NCBI GenBank assembly: GCA_021818475.1
Contig: JAKADZ010000005.1
Span: 1-59,009, forward strand
DNA from: Nanobdellota archaeon
Lineage (GTDB): Archaea > Nanobdellota > Nanobdellia > Pacearchaeales > GW2011-AR1
Direction of reading: 5' to 3'
DNA: 59,009 nt
Numbering within the stretch: the stretch's first letter is position 1; each line of letters begins with the position of its first letter. The notes under the pieces are model-generated. The model ran no database searches. It was not told the DNA's origin and worked only from the letters and a program-made list of their open reading frames with translations. The translations under genes and the position numbers were made by a program. Below are positions 1-8,694 of the stretch, in pieces.

Positions 1-1
1 A

Positions 2-748
2 AGCATTTTAAACTCAGGCAAATCAACCGGCGACGGTGTTTATACAATTGACCCTGACGGATTTGGTCCTGAAAGTTCTATCCAGGTTTATTGTGACATG
101 ACTACTGACGGCGGAGGATGGACTTTGTTGATGAAAGCAGCACAGGGGACTACATTCAATTACAATTCAAATTATTGGACAACTAATAATACTCTAAACC
201 CCAGTGATTTAACTCTGAATAGCGGAGATGCAAAATATGATTCATTTAACCAACTTCCTGTGAAAGATTTAATGGCTAAATGGCCTGATATTCCAGGTGG
301 ATGGACTTGGATTCAAACTAATTTTAATGGTGGAACTGCAACTTTCTTGCCTAACTTTTTTTCCACAACTACTTCTTCAATGAATCCAGGGGGAAGCGGC
401 AAATTTATTCAGGATGCAAAAACTTTCAGCGGATGGCAGGCAGGAATTTTTTCAAGCCAAAAAGATATTAGATTTTATGGGTTTAATTATAACCCTAATC
501 CTACCTTTGGTTCTATCAATCCAAGTTACCTGAATTCTAAAGTTCGATGGGGATTTGGCTGGAATGAAAATGGAGAAGGATTATATCCAAGCAGTGGTTC
601 TGGCAGTTATCTTGGGAGTAATGATGTCAGCGGAGGAATAGGGATGGATTCTAATTTTGGAAGTTATTCTGCCGGAGATAAGGTAAATTGTTGTCAGGAT
701 AATACGGGAATTAACCGGGCTGCAAGAGTTGAGATTTACGGAAGATAA
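2..748 (+). CDS. Pilin-like adhesin, fibrinogen-like GGGWT domain (5' end outside window)
   Basis: The frame is open from base 2, before the ATG at 98 given in the ORF track, so this is the C-terminal part of a longer protein. The first residues read [20 protein letters not shown] and lead into [13 protein letters not shown], the signature of prokaryotic fibrinogen-C-like (GGGWT) domains. The same block (NILNSGKSHGDGIYTI, VYCDMTTAGGGWT) occurs in the complete gene at 9263, where it follows a class III pilin N-terminus. I therefore infer the missing start encodes a similar pilin segment. Likely role: surface attachment or glycan binding. It ends with zero gap against the converging DUF357 gene. 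Domain call is secure; the pilin part is inferred from the paralogue. Confidence 0.8.
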   Translation, partial: SILNSGKSTGDGVYTIDPDGFGPESSIQVYCDMTTDGGGWTLLMKAAQGTTFNYNSNYWTTNNTLNPSDLTLNSGDAKYDSFNQLPVKDLMAKWPDIPGGWTWIQTNFNGGTATFLPNFFSTTTSSMNPGGSGKFIQDAKTFSGWQAGIFSSQKDIRFYGFNYNPNPTFGSINPSYLNSKVRWGFGWNENGEGLYPSSGSGSYLGSNDVSGGIGMDSNFGSYSAGDKVNCCQDNTGINRAARVEIYGR

Positions 749-1030
749 TTATTTTACTGTAAATAATCTATTGTCTTTGACGTCGAAAATATCCAGTCTT
801 ACTCCAGAATCAATCCAGCCATGTGCATAATTTAAAGCAGCGAATGCATTCACGAAATCTCCTTTTTTCTCAAAGTGTTTCGCATCTGAAAGATAATTCT
901 CTGCCATTTCTATTATTTCTTTGGCATAATTTTCCTTTCCTTTGATTATATTTTTCTTAACTTCTTTTAAGGCAGTTGATGTAATCGTGAAATATTTTTC
1001 AAGTTTTTCTTTTGTAATTTTATCCATCAT
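749..1030 (-). CDS. DUF357 family protein
   Basis: 93 aa, almost entirely charged helix, with the NYAHGWIDSGVRLDIFD motif near the C-terminus that is typical of the archaeal DUF357 family. The function of this family is not known; it is a small cytosolic helical protein. The stop codon directly abuts that of the upstream convergent adhesin gene. A TATAAA-type box at 1052-1059 starts 29 nt before the ATG, fitting a leaderless transcript. It is divergent from the gene at 1104, which has its own TATA box. Confidence 0.8.
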   Translation of the reverse strand: MMDKITKEKLEKYFTITSTALKEVKKNIIKGKENYAKEIIEMAENYLSDAKHFEKKGDFVNAFAALNYAHGWIDSGVRLDIFDVKDNRLFTVK

Positions 1031-1103
1031 ATTATAAAAATGAATTAATTCTTTATAAAAGTTTCAAAGATATATTTAAATAGAATATTTCATATAATTA
1101 ATT

Positions 1104-1877
1104 ATGAAATCAAAAAGAGGAAAGAGCAAGTTATTTGCAAGTATAGGGATTGGATTGATTATTCTGTTAATTACCGGCGTTTTGATGACTGCAGAGACTG
1201 GCAATGTTGCTCAGACTGCCCAAAATAAAACAGATGGAAGTATCTCTGGCGATGTTCAGAATTATGTTGAAAATTTCGTCGAGAAAAAAGGAATCGATGC
1301 AGATAAAATAAATAATATTACACAGGTTGATTTTAACAGCCTTCCAAAAGAAGTGAATATACAAAATGTAAACAACAACAATCTTGCTATTTATCAGATA
1401 AATTATAATAAATCTTCAAGTTCTCAGGATAAAGTTTTTGTAATAACTTATTCTGTTGATAAATTAAAGTCTCAAGGAGATTTAATTGTCAGTCAGGACA
1501 AGAGAGAGTTCCTTAATTTTGGATTTGCCGGAGAGTCAAATAATTCTGAATTCCTCAAGACCTCAACAGGCGTCGATAGCAGTTTAGAAAAAGGATATGT
1601 AATGATGAGAAGCGGAAGCATAACCGGAATTTCCACAAGTCTTGAATTCATACAGGGAGCAGGAAATGCAGAGATTATAATTTACAAAAATGGAGAACCA
1701 ATCCAGTTCGGAAATTCATTTGTCGTTGAATCGGATGGAGTGAAGACCGATTATGAAGTCCAATCCAAAGGAACTGTAACTTTCGAACCCGGGGATGTGA
1801 TCTCTGCTTATGTAAAAGTTTCCGACGGGGTTTTATGGGAGGATGCAAATACCCTTGTTGAGATAACGACTGATTAA
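1104..1877 (+). CDS. Exported or membrane-anchored protein of unknown function
   Basis: 257 aa. A basic N-terminus (MKSKRGKSK) is followed by one hydrophobic segment at about residues 10-29, so the protein is exported and either anchored or cleaved. The rest is Asn/Ser-rich and looks beta-rich; the C-terminal part reads like a beta-sandwich (EIIIYKNGEPIQF, GDVISAYVKV). I recognise no family. The box TTTAAATA at 1075-1082 starts 29 nt before the ATG. The next gene is another small membrane protein with its own promoter. It could be a surface protein; nothing supports a catalytic role. Confidence 0.65.
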   Translation: MKSKRGKSKLFASIGIGLIILLITGVLMTAETGNVAQTAQNKTDGSISGDVQNYVENFVEKKGIDADKINNITQVDFNSLPKEVNIQNVNNNNLAIYQINYNKSSSSQDKVFVITYSVDKLKSQGDLIVSQDKREFLNFGFAGESNNSEFLKTSTGVDSSLEKGYVMMRSGSITGISTSLEFIQGAGNAEIIIYKNGEPIQFGNSFVVESDGVKTDYEVQSKGTVTFEPGDVISAYVKVSDGVLWEDANTLVEITTD

Positions 1878-1915
1878 TCAGAAATATTTTTAAACTAAAC
1901 TTATCTAAATTATAA

Positions 1916-2185
1916 ATGGCAAAAGATAAAAGAGATAAATTAATCATTGCTTTGGTTGTGGTAATTGTTCTTTTATTGGGTTTTCTTGCTTATCTGTTCC
2001 TGATAAGACCTGCAATTTCGGGTTATGTTGTTCAGGCGCAGAATCAGGGAATTCAATATACAATTTACTCAATTGCACAGGAAGCGTCAACCTGTAAAAC
2101 AGTTTCTTTACCCGTAGGAAATCAAACAATGGATTTAGTATGGGTGAAATGTCTGCAGATAGCTCCGGGCAACGAGACTAAATAA
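1916..2185 (+). CDS. Small single-pass membrane protein
   Basis: 89 aa: a charged start (MAKDKRDK), one transmembrane segment at about residues 9-30 (LIIALVVVIVLLLGFLAYLF), then about 55 residues outside with two cysteines (STCKT, VKCLQI) that could form a disulfide. No family recognised. A TATA-like TTTTTAAA at 1887-1894 starts 29 nt before the ATG, so it probably has its own leaderless transcript. Confidence 0.6.
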   Translation: MAKDKRDKLIIALVVVIVLLLGFLAYLFLIRPAISGYVVQAQNQGIQYTIYSIAQEASTCKTVSLPVGNQTMDLVWVKCLQIAPGNETK

Positions 2186-2320
2186 TTTAGTTTTTAATTT
2201 ATTTTTATTCATTCGTTCAATGAAAAGAAGAAATAAATTCGGTATCTTCTGTTTATTCTTGGAAAAATTTAAATAGATTTGTTTATTTTATTAATTACCC
2301 TACAAGGATAATAAAAAGAG

Positions 2321-3982
2321 ATGGTGTATAAAAAGTACATTAAAAGAAATGGAAAATTTTACGGACCGTATATTTATAATAGCCGTAGGGTAAACGGTAA
2401 AGTCATTTCTGAATATCACGGCGTTGATAAAAAAGATTACAGAAAATTTATCCTCCCTGCATTTGGAATTTTATTTTTAATTTTTATTGCTTTTTTTATG
2501 ATCAATTTTAAGGGAAAAATAAGCGGAAATGTGATTGCGAATTCTGAAGTAAATATTTCTTCCCAAAATTCTCTTATTTACCCTCCAGTTTATTTTACTT
2601 TAATTTCTCACCAAACCGCTGCTGCTGAAAACTCAAACCAATCAAATCAGAATGAATCTGCACAAATTTCTTCAAATACTCCTTCGGAGAATCAATCCTC
2701 TTCAGATTCTTCTATGAACAATTCATCTGCCTTAAATCCTGATTCATCAAACTCAACTCAATCACAAACAAATTCATCACAGATAGTTACGCAACAAAAT
2801 TCCAGCTCTTCATCTGTTCCGATAAACTCTTCAACTTCCCCTTCAACTGATGCAGGTTCATCATCAACTGCCTCTGATTCTTCTTTGACTACTTCTGCAG
2901 TTTCTTCAACCACTTCTCCTGACACTTCAAGTTCAACTGCTTCATCAACTACTCCTTCAACAGAACAAACTTCTTCAACTCAGACAGCACAATCTTCATC
3001 ATCAACTCCTTCACAAACTTCTGAACCAACTACAACTTCACAATCTTCAACTTCCCCTTCAACTGATGCAGGTTCATCATCAACTGCTTCTGATTCTTCT
3101 TTGACTACTTCTGCAGTTTCTTCAACTACTTCTCCTGACACTTCAAGTTCAACTGCTTCATCAACTACTCCTTCAACAGAACAAACTTCTTCAACTCCGA
3201 CAGCACAATCTTCATCATCAACTCCTTCACAAACTTCTGAACCAACTACAACTTCACAATCTTCAACTTCCCCTTCAACTGATGCAGGTTCATCATCAAC
3301 TGCCTCTGATTCTTCCAGTTCTTCAGCTTCAAATGCAGATAGCGGAGCCGGTGCACCAATAACCGGAGGAGTTATTTCTAACCTTCTAAAAACTGTTTCA
3401 AATTTCTTTCTCGGCCTTTTGAGACCAACAGGAATGGCTGTTTCAAATCCTTCTGATAAAACAATCAATGGGGAGGTTTCTGTCGGCAATCCTTTTACTT
3501 ATACTCTTTCCCAGGGAGAATCAGTTCAGTTGGTTCCTGGAAGTGTGAAGACAGATACCAAATCTCTTCCTGATAGTGCCATAGTTATTTCTTTTAATGG
3601 TAATAATGTTTTAATTGAGACAAATTACTCCGAGTTAAATACTCCAAATATCCAGAATCAGACTCAGACTAATATAAGCCAAACTAATTCCACTCAGGCT
3701 ATTATAAATTTTGATGTTGCCCCTCTTACCTCTGATGAAGAAAAAATTTTGGAAAATCAGTTTGGAAATTATTCAATTGAAACCACGAAATCTGAATTAT
3801 TTAATGGAAAATATATCCTCGGATACCAGCTTGGCGATTATAACATTGAATACTCTTATGATCCTTCAATAAATAATGAAACTTTGAAAACACAAATTGA
3901 GAATGATAAAATCAAATGGCTCAGAGATATAGTTAATCAGATTTCTAAAAAAACCGTTGAGCCCCAAAATTATTCGATTTAA
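2321..3982 (+). CDS. Ser/Thr-rich repeat-containing surface protein
   Basis: 553 aa. The N-terminus contains an RNGKFYGPYIY...GKVISEYHG block that I associate with several DPANN surface proteins, then a membrane segment at about residues 46-64. Residues 100-350 are a Ser/Thr/Pro-poor-complexity stalk built from a 72-residue tandem unit (2.25 copies). It resembles an O-glycosylated mucin-like spacer. The C-terminal part is Asn-rich and less repetitive. A likely TATA box (TTTAAATA, 2268-2275) lies 53 nt upstream, so this mRNA probably has a short leader. The last 38 bases overlap the converging gene at 3945. The 169-aa antisense ORF over the repeat is a shadow. Role is inferred to be a cell-surface stalk. 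Confidence 0.7.
   Translation: MVYKKYIKRNGKFYGPYIYNSRRVNGKVISEYHGVDKKDYRKFILPAFGILFLIFIAFFMINFKGKISGNVIANSEVNISSQNSLIYPPVYFTLISHQTAAAENSNQSNQNESAQISSNTPSENQSSSDSSMNNSSALNPDSSNSTQSQTNSSQIVTQQNSSSSSVPINSSTSPSTDAGSSSTASDSSLTTSAVSSTTSPDTSSSTASSTTPSTEQTSSTQTAQSSSSTPSQTSEPTTTSQSSTSPSTDAGSSSTASDSSLTTSAVSSTTSPDTSSSTASSTTPSTEQTSSTPTAQSSSSTPSQTSEPTTTSQSSTSPSTDAGSSSTASDSSSSSASNADSGAGAPITGGVISNLLKTVSNFFLGLLRPTGMAVSNPSDKTINGEVSVGNPFTYTLSQGESVQLVPGSVKTDTKSLPDSAIVISFNGNNVLIETNYSELNTPNIQNQTQTNISQTNSTQAIINFDVAPLTSDEEKILENQFGNYSIETTKSELFNGKYILGYQLGDYNIEYSYDPSINNETLKTQIENDKIKWLRDIVNQISKKTVEPQNYSI
2828..3317 (+). repeat. 216-bp tandem repeat, about 2.25 copies
   Basis: Copies start at 2828, 3044 and 3260 with TCTTCAACTTCCCCTTCAAC. 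The period of 216 bp keeps the reading frame (72 aa). The first two copies differ at only a few positions (for example ACTCAG/ACTCCG and ACCACT/ACTACT), so the duplication is recent or homogenised. The third copy is cut after about 58 bases. Confidence 0.9.
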
Positions 3983-4673
3983 CAGCAGGTATTTGTGGAG
4001 TTTGGGAAGTTGGACGCTGAGGAACCATTTTTCGGATAACAAATCTTGAACCTACTATTTTTGAGATTACTGCTGACAGGACTAAATTACCAACGACAAC
4101 TCTGTAAACTCCTTCTGTAACCGGGATTTTTGAAGTCTTTGAGAATTTATCTATTATTTCATCTATTTCCTCTTTTGTAAGGATAATTCCTGTTGGTTTT
4201 GTTCCCATGCTGCCAGCTACCACAACATTATCATCAGGATTTCCTTCAATTGTCCTGACTGCAGGATCACTGATTAGGGGATTTATTTTTTGCAGATCTA
4301 TTTCTGCTTTTTGTATTGAAGCACCTGTTGGTCTTAAATATTCCAAATGTGCAGGCAACCTTGGTTCAGGTATGATTAATGGCGCTCTGGCAATAGGACG
4401 TTTTTGCGGGATAATTTGTTTAGTAACCGGGCTTATAATCTGTACCGGTCTTTCTTTTTTAACTTTCAGGATTTCTTTCAGTTCTTCTAATCTCTCCTGA
4501 GGGATATTTTGTTTTACTTCAAAAGTTGAAGGTATTTTTTCTTTTTTCCCTTCTTCCAATTCTATTATCCTTTGCAATCTGATTATATCCTGTTTCCCGG
4601 AATGCCTTATCAATTCTTTTGTAAACGCCAATAAAAAAATTTTTTGAAAATTACTAGAAGATATGTTTTCCAT
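3945..4673 (-). CDS. Hypothetical DPANN protein, downstream member of a two-gene unit
   Basis: 242 aa. The N-terminal half is charged and helical; a Pro/Ile-rich linker (IIPQKRPIARAPLIIPEPRLP) separates it from a folded C-terminal part with an EEIDEIIDKF helix and a hydrophobic block (VVVGNLVLSAVISKIV). No known motif was recognised. It starts two bases after the stop of the 143-aa coiled-coil gene, so the two are very likely co-transcribed and may form a complex. The 3' end overlaps the convergent Ser/Thr-rich gene by 38 bp. Confidence 0.65.
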   Translation of the reverse strand: MENISSSNFQKIFLLAFTKELIRHSGKQDIIRLQRIIELEEGKKEKIPSTFEVKQNIPQERLEELKEILKVKKERPVQIISPVTKQIIPQKRPIARAPLIIPEPRLPAHLEYLRPTGASIQKAEIDLQKINPLISDPAVRTIEGNPDDNVVVAGSMGTKPTGIILTKEEIDEIIDKFSKTSKIPVTEGVYRVVVGNLVLSAVISKIVGSRFVIRKMVPQRPTSQTPQIPAVKSNNFGAQRFF

Positions 4674-4674
4674 T

Positions 4675-5106
4675 CTACTCTTCCATTATACTTTGAATTT
4701 TCTGGTTCTGTGGACTTTTCTGAATCATTTGCTGAGGGGGAATATTCCTCGGCTGCTGGGCAGGAACATTTCTTGGAGGAATCTGTGCAGGCTGCTGTTC
4801 TTCCGGCTGATTCATCTCGTGAAGCAGAGTAATCCCTCTGGCTATTATTTTATTCTGTTCTAATAAATTGTCTAACTTTTGCGATACTTCCTTTTCTCCT
4901 ATTGAGAAATCTTTTTCTGCTAAACTTTTTGCAGATATTTCAAATAATTCCAACAATTTTGAAATTTGCGTTGAAAGACTTTCAAATTTGACTGCAAGAT
5001 TGGTCATAACTTTCTGCAATGAAACAAAATTTTCTATAAGAACTTGTTCAACACTTTCAGAATCCTGACTGACCTTTTTTTTCACAACCTCTTTTTTTTT
5101 AGCCAT
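4675..5106 (-). CDS. Coiled-coil protein with Pro/Gln-rich tail
   Basis: 143 aa. A Lys-rich start (MAKKKEVVKKK) leads into about 85 residues of heptad-like coiled coil (VSLQKVMTNLAVKFESLSTQ), then a low-complexity Pro/Gln tail (QQPAQIPPRN). The function is unknown; it may be a partner or scaffold of the 242-aa protein immediately downstream. A TATA box at 5128-5135 on the minus strand starts 29 nt before the ATG. It lies in the gap after ppsA, so the pair need not depend on ppsA transcription. Confidence 0.65.
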   Translation of the reverse strand: MAKKKEVVKKKVSQDSESVEQVLIENFVSLQKVMTNLAVKFESLSTQISKLLELFEISAKSLAEKDFSIGEKEVSQKLDNLLEQNKIIARGITLLHEMNQPEEQQPAQIPPRNVPAQQPRNIPPQQMIQKSPQNQKIQSIMEE

Positions 5107-5145
5107 ATTATCTAAAAGATTTTTTTATTTATAAAATTTTGTTAT

Positions 5146-7566
5146 TCAGAAGATATCTAAACTTTTTCCATTGCCTGAGTTTTCATCAGGATTGAAAGGT
5201 TCAATTTCTTCTGTATAATATTCTTCCTTGTTTTCTACTCCGTTTATTTTTGGACTCCCTCCTTTACTTGTTGTCTTTTCTTTAGGCTGATATTGCCTTT
5301 CTCCTTCTCCCATTTGATTTTCTATCTCGAGAATATAATCTGAAATTTCTTTTGCTACGTCTGCATTTACACTTATGCTGTCTATTCCGTGTTCTACAAG
5401 GAATTTTACCATTTCTTTTTTGCTCCCTGCCTGCCCGCAAATGCTTGTTTCAACATTATTCCTCTTGCATACCCTTATTACAAATTCTAGCTGATATAAT
5501 ACTGCAGGATGCATTTCATTATACAACTGCTGAACTTGTTCATTTCCCCTGTCAACTGCAAGAATATACTGGGTCAGGTCATTTGTTCCGAATGAAATAA
5601 ATTTGATTCCTTCTTCGCACAATTCTCTTATCATCTGAACTGCGGCGGGTGTTTCTACCATAATTCCCAACTTTACTTCCTGAAAATTAATTTCTTTAAG
5701 GAACTCTTTTACTTTTTGAACTTCTTCAACAGAGATTATTTGTGGCATCATAACCCCAATTTTTTTTCCTGTTTCTGAAACTCTCTTCAAGGCTTTTAAT
5801 TCTGCTTTTAATATTTCAGGATTCTTTAATCCATACCTTATTCCATGCATTCCCAGCATAGGATTAACTTCAATTCCCGGCGCTCCCTCGAGATTTTGGA
5901 ATTCATCACTTCTGATATCTGAAGTTCTTACCCACAGCTCGTCGAAGAATTTAGCAATTCCTGAAAGTCCATTATAAATTAATTCTTCATAATCATTAAT
6001 TTTATTATTTTTCAAAAATGAAGCTGGGTGCTTTCCCGATTCAGCGATTATTCCTTCTATTCTTGTCAAACCTACTTCTTTTATTCCTGACTTTGATGCC
6101 CTTTCAGCGAAACTTGGAAGGTCAACTATTACCTTTACTTTTGTTTTTGTCTTTGCGGTTATCGGGATAATTTCTTTCTGCTTTGTTTCTGCAACTTTGC
6201 CTGAATAAACTTTTCCTGAAGCTCCATCGACAGTGATCCATTCTCCTTCTTTTAATTTTGATGTTGCGTTTCCTGTGCCTACGACAGCAGGAATTCCCAT
6301 CTCTCTTGAAACAATTGCCGCGTGAGCAGTTAATCCCCCTTCATCTGTGACGATTGCAGCTGATTTTTGCATGCTTACTACCATGTCTGGATTTGTCATC
6401 GTTGTTACTAATATATCCCCATTACTTATTTTTTCCAAATCTTCAAGGGTCTTTACTATCTTTACTTTTCCTGAACCTACTCCTGGTGAAGCTCCGAGTC
6501 CGGTTAGTATAACTTCCCCTTCAACTTTTCCTTCTTCAACTTTTTTCCCTATCGTTGTGACTGCTCTTGTCTGCACGACGTAGATATCATCTCCTTCAAT
6601 TGCCCATTCTATATCCTGCGGTTTTTTATAATGGTCTTCTAATCTTAAAGAAATTTCTGCCAGTCTTTTTATTTCATGGTCTTTTAAAACCTGCATATTT
6701 GATTTTTCTTCGCTAAGTTTAACTGTCTTTTGCCCTCCTCCTGAATCTCGGGTTATTGCTATTTTTTTGTCTGAAATTTTCTTATCTAAAATTTCTAAAT
6801 CCTGGGATATTACATATTTATCCGGGGTTATCATTCCAGAGACTATTCCCTCCCCTAATCCAAACACCGCTTCCAGAATAATATTTGGGCTTTGATTTGT
6901 CGGATCTTTTGAAAATATAACTCCTGATTTTTCCGAATCCACCATACGCTGAATAACAACTGCAAGACTTGCTTTTACATGCTCAAATCCTTTTTTATGA
7001 CGATAATAAACTGCTCTTGCAGTAAATAATGACGCAAAACATTTTTTTATGCTGAGCAATAATTCTGCATTTCCCTTTACATTCAGGAATGTTTCCTGCT
7101 GTCCTGCAAAACTTGCATCTGCCAAATCTTCTGTTGTTGCAGAACTTCTGACTGCCACAAAAATTGGTTCTGATGTTTTTAATATTTCGAGAATTGTTCC
7201 CTTTACATTTTTTACATTATTTGTATCAAGGAGTTCATATGATTCCAAAATTTCATCCTCCATCTCCTTTGGCAGTTTTGCTTTTACAATCATTTCTCTT
7301 ATTTCTTCTGATTTGTCCTCGAGATCTTTTGTATTTTCATATTCTATTCCTGCGATGATACTATCTATCTTTTCTTTTAATCCTGCACTTTTGATGAAAT
7401 AATCATAAGCCTGTGCAGTTATCACAAATCCGGGGGGAACATTTACTTTTGCATTATAAATCTCCGCTAAGTTTGAACCTTTTCCTCCAGCGACGGCGCC
7501 AGAGTCCTTATTCAGTTCAGAAAACCATTTTACAAAATCCACTTTATCATCCCTTTTTTCGTTCAT
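5146..7566 (-). CDS. ppsA: Phosphoenolpyruvate synthase (pyruvate, water dikinase)
   Basis: 806 aa, about the family's usual length. It converts pyruvate + ATP + water to PEP + AMP + Pi, the entry step of gluconeogenesis, in the cytosol. Seen in order: the N-terminal ATP-grasp domain (GGKGSNLAEIY; AVRSSATTEDLADASFAGQQ), the swivelling phosphohistidine domain (GGLTAHAAIVSREMGIPAVVG, catalytic His), and the C-terminal PEP-binding barrel with LGIMVETPAAV, SFGTNDLTQY and the catalytic-Cys motif ICGQAGS. A non-conserved tail of about 45 residues (PFNPDENSGNGKS) follows the core. TATA-like TTTATTAA at 7588-7595 starts 29 nt upstream. Confidence 0.96.
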   Translation of the reverse strand: MNEKRDDKVDFVKWFSELNKDSGAVAGGKGSNLAEIYNAKVNVPPGFVITAQAYDYFIKSAGLKEKIDSIIAGIEYENTKDLEDKSEEIREMIVKAKLPKEMEDEILESYELLDTNNVKNVKGTILEILKTSEPIFVAVRSSATTEDLADASFAGQQETFLNVKGNAELLLSIKKCFASLFTARAVYYRHKKGFEHVKASLAVVIQRMVDSEKSGVIFSKDPTNQSPNIILEAVFGLGEGIVSGMITPDKYVISQDLEILDKKISDKKIAITRDSGGGQKTVKLSEEKSNMQVLKDHEIKRLAEISLRLEDHYKKPQDIEWAIEGDDIYVVQTRAVTTIGKKVEEGKVEGEVILTGLGASPGVGSGKVKIVKTLEDLEKISNGDILVTTMTNPDMVVSMQKSAAIVTDEGGLTAHAAIVSREMGIPAVVGTGNATSKLKEGEWITVDGASGKVYSGKVAETKQKEIIPITAKTKTKVKVIVDLPSFAERASKSGIKEVGLTRIEGIIAESGKHPASFLKNNKINDYEELIYNGLSGIAKFFDELWVRTSDIRSDEFQNLEGAPGIEVNPMLGMHGIRYGLKNPEILKAELKALKRVSETGKKIGVMMPQIISVEEVQKVKEFLKEINFQEVKLGIMVETPAAVQMIRELCEEGIKFISFGTNDLTQYILAVDRGNEQVQQLYNEMHPAVLYQLEFVIRVCKRNNVETSICGQAGSKKEMVKFLVEHGIDSISVNADVAKEISDYILEIENQMGEGERQYQPKEKTTSKGGSPKINGVENKEEYYTEEIEPFNPDENSGNGKSLDIF

Positions 7567-7599
7567 AAAATAGAAAATGAAATGCAGTTAATAAATATT

Positions 7600-7776
7600 T
7601 TCCTCAACTCAAGTCCTTATTCGTTTTCCCTCCCAACTCGAGCCCTCGCAAATGCAATCAAAAATTTACCCGCAATGCGAAAACTCTCGCCCACCCAAAA
7701 GGAAATTTGTTAATAGGAAAAAGAATTTAATGATATACTCAATCGAAAAAGAGGTGATAAATATTTTATCTAAGAA
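7600..7776. repeat. Intergenic dispersed-repeat block (copy A)
   Basis: No gene in this space. It contains G+C-richer runs (TCCCAACTCGAGCCCTCGC, CTCTCGCCCACCC) and ends in CCCAAAAGGAAATTTGTTAATAGG...AAAGAGGTGATAAAT, directly at the 3' end of the minus-strand gene 7777-8163. Very similar strings, in the same order and also at the 3' end of a minus-strand gene, occur at 49940-50101, and part again at 50890-50965 and 32620-32690. Confidence 0.6.
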
Positions 7777-8163
7777 TTAATTATCAGGAGAATCAAGGAA
7801 TTGTTTTCTTTTTTCTATTTCTAAAATTAATCTCCTTCCTAAATAAGACATTTCTCCTTGATGTAATCTTCTAACGCTAATTATATGTTTTGTTTCAGAA
7901 TTTCCACTTAAACCTTCTCTTAGTCTGAAATAATCTTTTCCCCCTTCCTGTTCGGGTTGACTTATTATATCATAATCTGATTTTGTTCCGACCATATCTT
8001 CAGCTATTTTTCTCGCAATTTCATCTAAAAGATCATAGCTACTTCCATTAATCTCTACTTCTCTTTTATTAAACTTTTTTGAATACATATATTTGGGAGA
8101 AAATTCCGGGCTCCATTCTACTTCAATAACATTAAACAAGAATCTATTTTCATCTAATGACAT
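7777..8163 (-). CDS. Hypothetical protein
   Basis: 128 aa, no signal or membrane segment, charged throughout. It includes EVEINGSSYDLLDEIARKIAEDM and RRLHQGEMSYLGRRLILEIEKRK. No family recognised. TATA-like CTTTTAAA at 8185-8192 starts 29 nt before the ATG, which supports a real gene with this start. The neighbouring DUF2384-like gene has no obvious relation; I considered a toxin-antitoxin pairing and could not support it. Confidence 0.55.
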   Translation of the reverse strand: MSLDENRFLFNVIEVEWSPEFSPKYMYSKKFNKREVEINGSSYDLLDEIARKIAEDMVGTKSDYDIISQPEQEGGKDYFRLREGLSGNSETKHIISVRRLHQGEMSYLGRRLILEIEKRKQFLDSPDN

Positions 8164-8215
8164 AAAAATAAATTTGCTTTTCTATTTAAAAGAATTCTTG
8201 TTCTTGAAAATATAT

Positions 8216-8470
8216 TCAGAAAACTCCGTATTTTAATCTCTCGACGTGTTGTTTCACTTTTTCAATTTCTCCTTTTTTGCACAAATCGTATGGGCGTTTT
8301 TCTTCAAGGAGTGCACATGGAGTATAAAAAAATTCACGCGCTTCTGATTCATCTCCTTCACACAAATCAAGAATTTCTTTTAGCAATTCTTTGCCCGCTA
8401 ATCTTTTCATTTCTCGAGTAAGAAAAAAATCAAATACTGGAACTTTTTTCAATAAATCATTAATTTTCAT
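8216..8470 (-). CDS. Small protein resembling the DUF2384 (MbcA/ParS/Xre toxin-binding) fold
   Basis: 84 aa. The C-terminal half (FFYTPCALLEEKRPYDLC, then GEIEKVKQHVERLKYGV) resembles the antitoxin toxin-binding pattern T-P...L....P.dl....G....V...L.ri..G. The DNA-binding HTH normally found before it is not evident, and no RES-type toxin is next to it. The ATG follows directly on the ferredoxin stop (no gap), so both are one transcript. This suggests a role tied to the ferredoxin or a domesticated domain. The assignment is tentative. Confidence 0.5.
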   Translation of the reverse strand: MKINDLLKKVPVFDFFLTREMKRLAGKELLKEILDLCEGDESEAREFFYTPCALLEEKRPYDLCKKGEIEKVKQHVERLKYGVF

Positions 8471-8644
8471 TTATTCAGAAATTGCACTTACCGGGCAATT
8501 GTCTATAGCTTCCTTAACACAGGGGATCTTTTTCTGTGCTTTTACCATCGCTTTTCCGTCTTTGCCCATTGCAAAAACTTCCTTGCAGATAGAACTGCAT
8601 AAACCACAGCCGATACATTTCTCTTTGTCTATCTTAATCACCAT
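8471..8644 (-). CDS. Small [4Fe-4S] ferredoxin (57 aa, missed by the ORF track)
   Basis: Translation from the ATG at 8644 gives MVIKIDKEKCIGCGLCSSIC...CVKEAIDNCPVSAISE. The CxxCxxC cluster-binding motif and the distal CPV place it among single-cluster archaeal/bacterial ferredoxins, cytosolic electron carriers. An extra Cys pair (C20 and C42) could form a disulfide as in thermophilic one-cluster ferredoxins. It shares a symmetric TATA box (8666-8673) with divergent lemA; the distance to its ATG is 29 nt. The DUF2384-like gene follows with zero spacing. Confidence 0.9.
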   Translation of the reverse strand: MVIKIDKEKCIGCGLCSSICKEVFAMGKDGKAMVKAQKKIPCVKEAIDNCPVSAISE

Positions 8645-8665
8645 ATTTTATCTAGACTAACAAAG

Positions 8666-8673
8666 TTTATAAA
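8666..8673. promoter_or_regulatory. Shared symmetric TATA box (ferredoxin / lemA)
   Basis: The palindrome TTTATAAA lies in the 50-bp gap between two divergent genes. It begins 29 nt from the ferredoxin ATG on the minus strand and 29 nt from the lemA ATG on the plus strand. No other TATA-like octamer is at that distance for either gene, so one box probably serves both directions. Confidence 0.65.
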
Positions 8674-8694
8674 TTTATTTTTCATATCCTTATT

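Noticed and set aside
2980-3489. 169-aa antisense ORF rich in Glu/Val/Asp
   Set aside because: It is the reverse complement of the Ser/Thr repeat and has no promoter or start context; a compositional shadow.
7740-7776. Minus-strand TTTATCACCTCTTTTT resembling the 3' end of 16S rRNA (ATCACCTCCT)
   Set aside because: Only about eight bases match, and no other rRNA sequence is nearby.
7777-8470. Toxin-antitoxin pair of the 128-aa and DUF2384-like genes
   Set aside because: The 128-aa protein shows no RES or other toxin motif, has its own promoter, and the DUF2384-like gene is instead coupled to ferredoxin.
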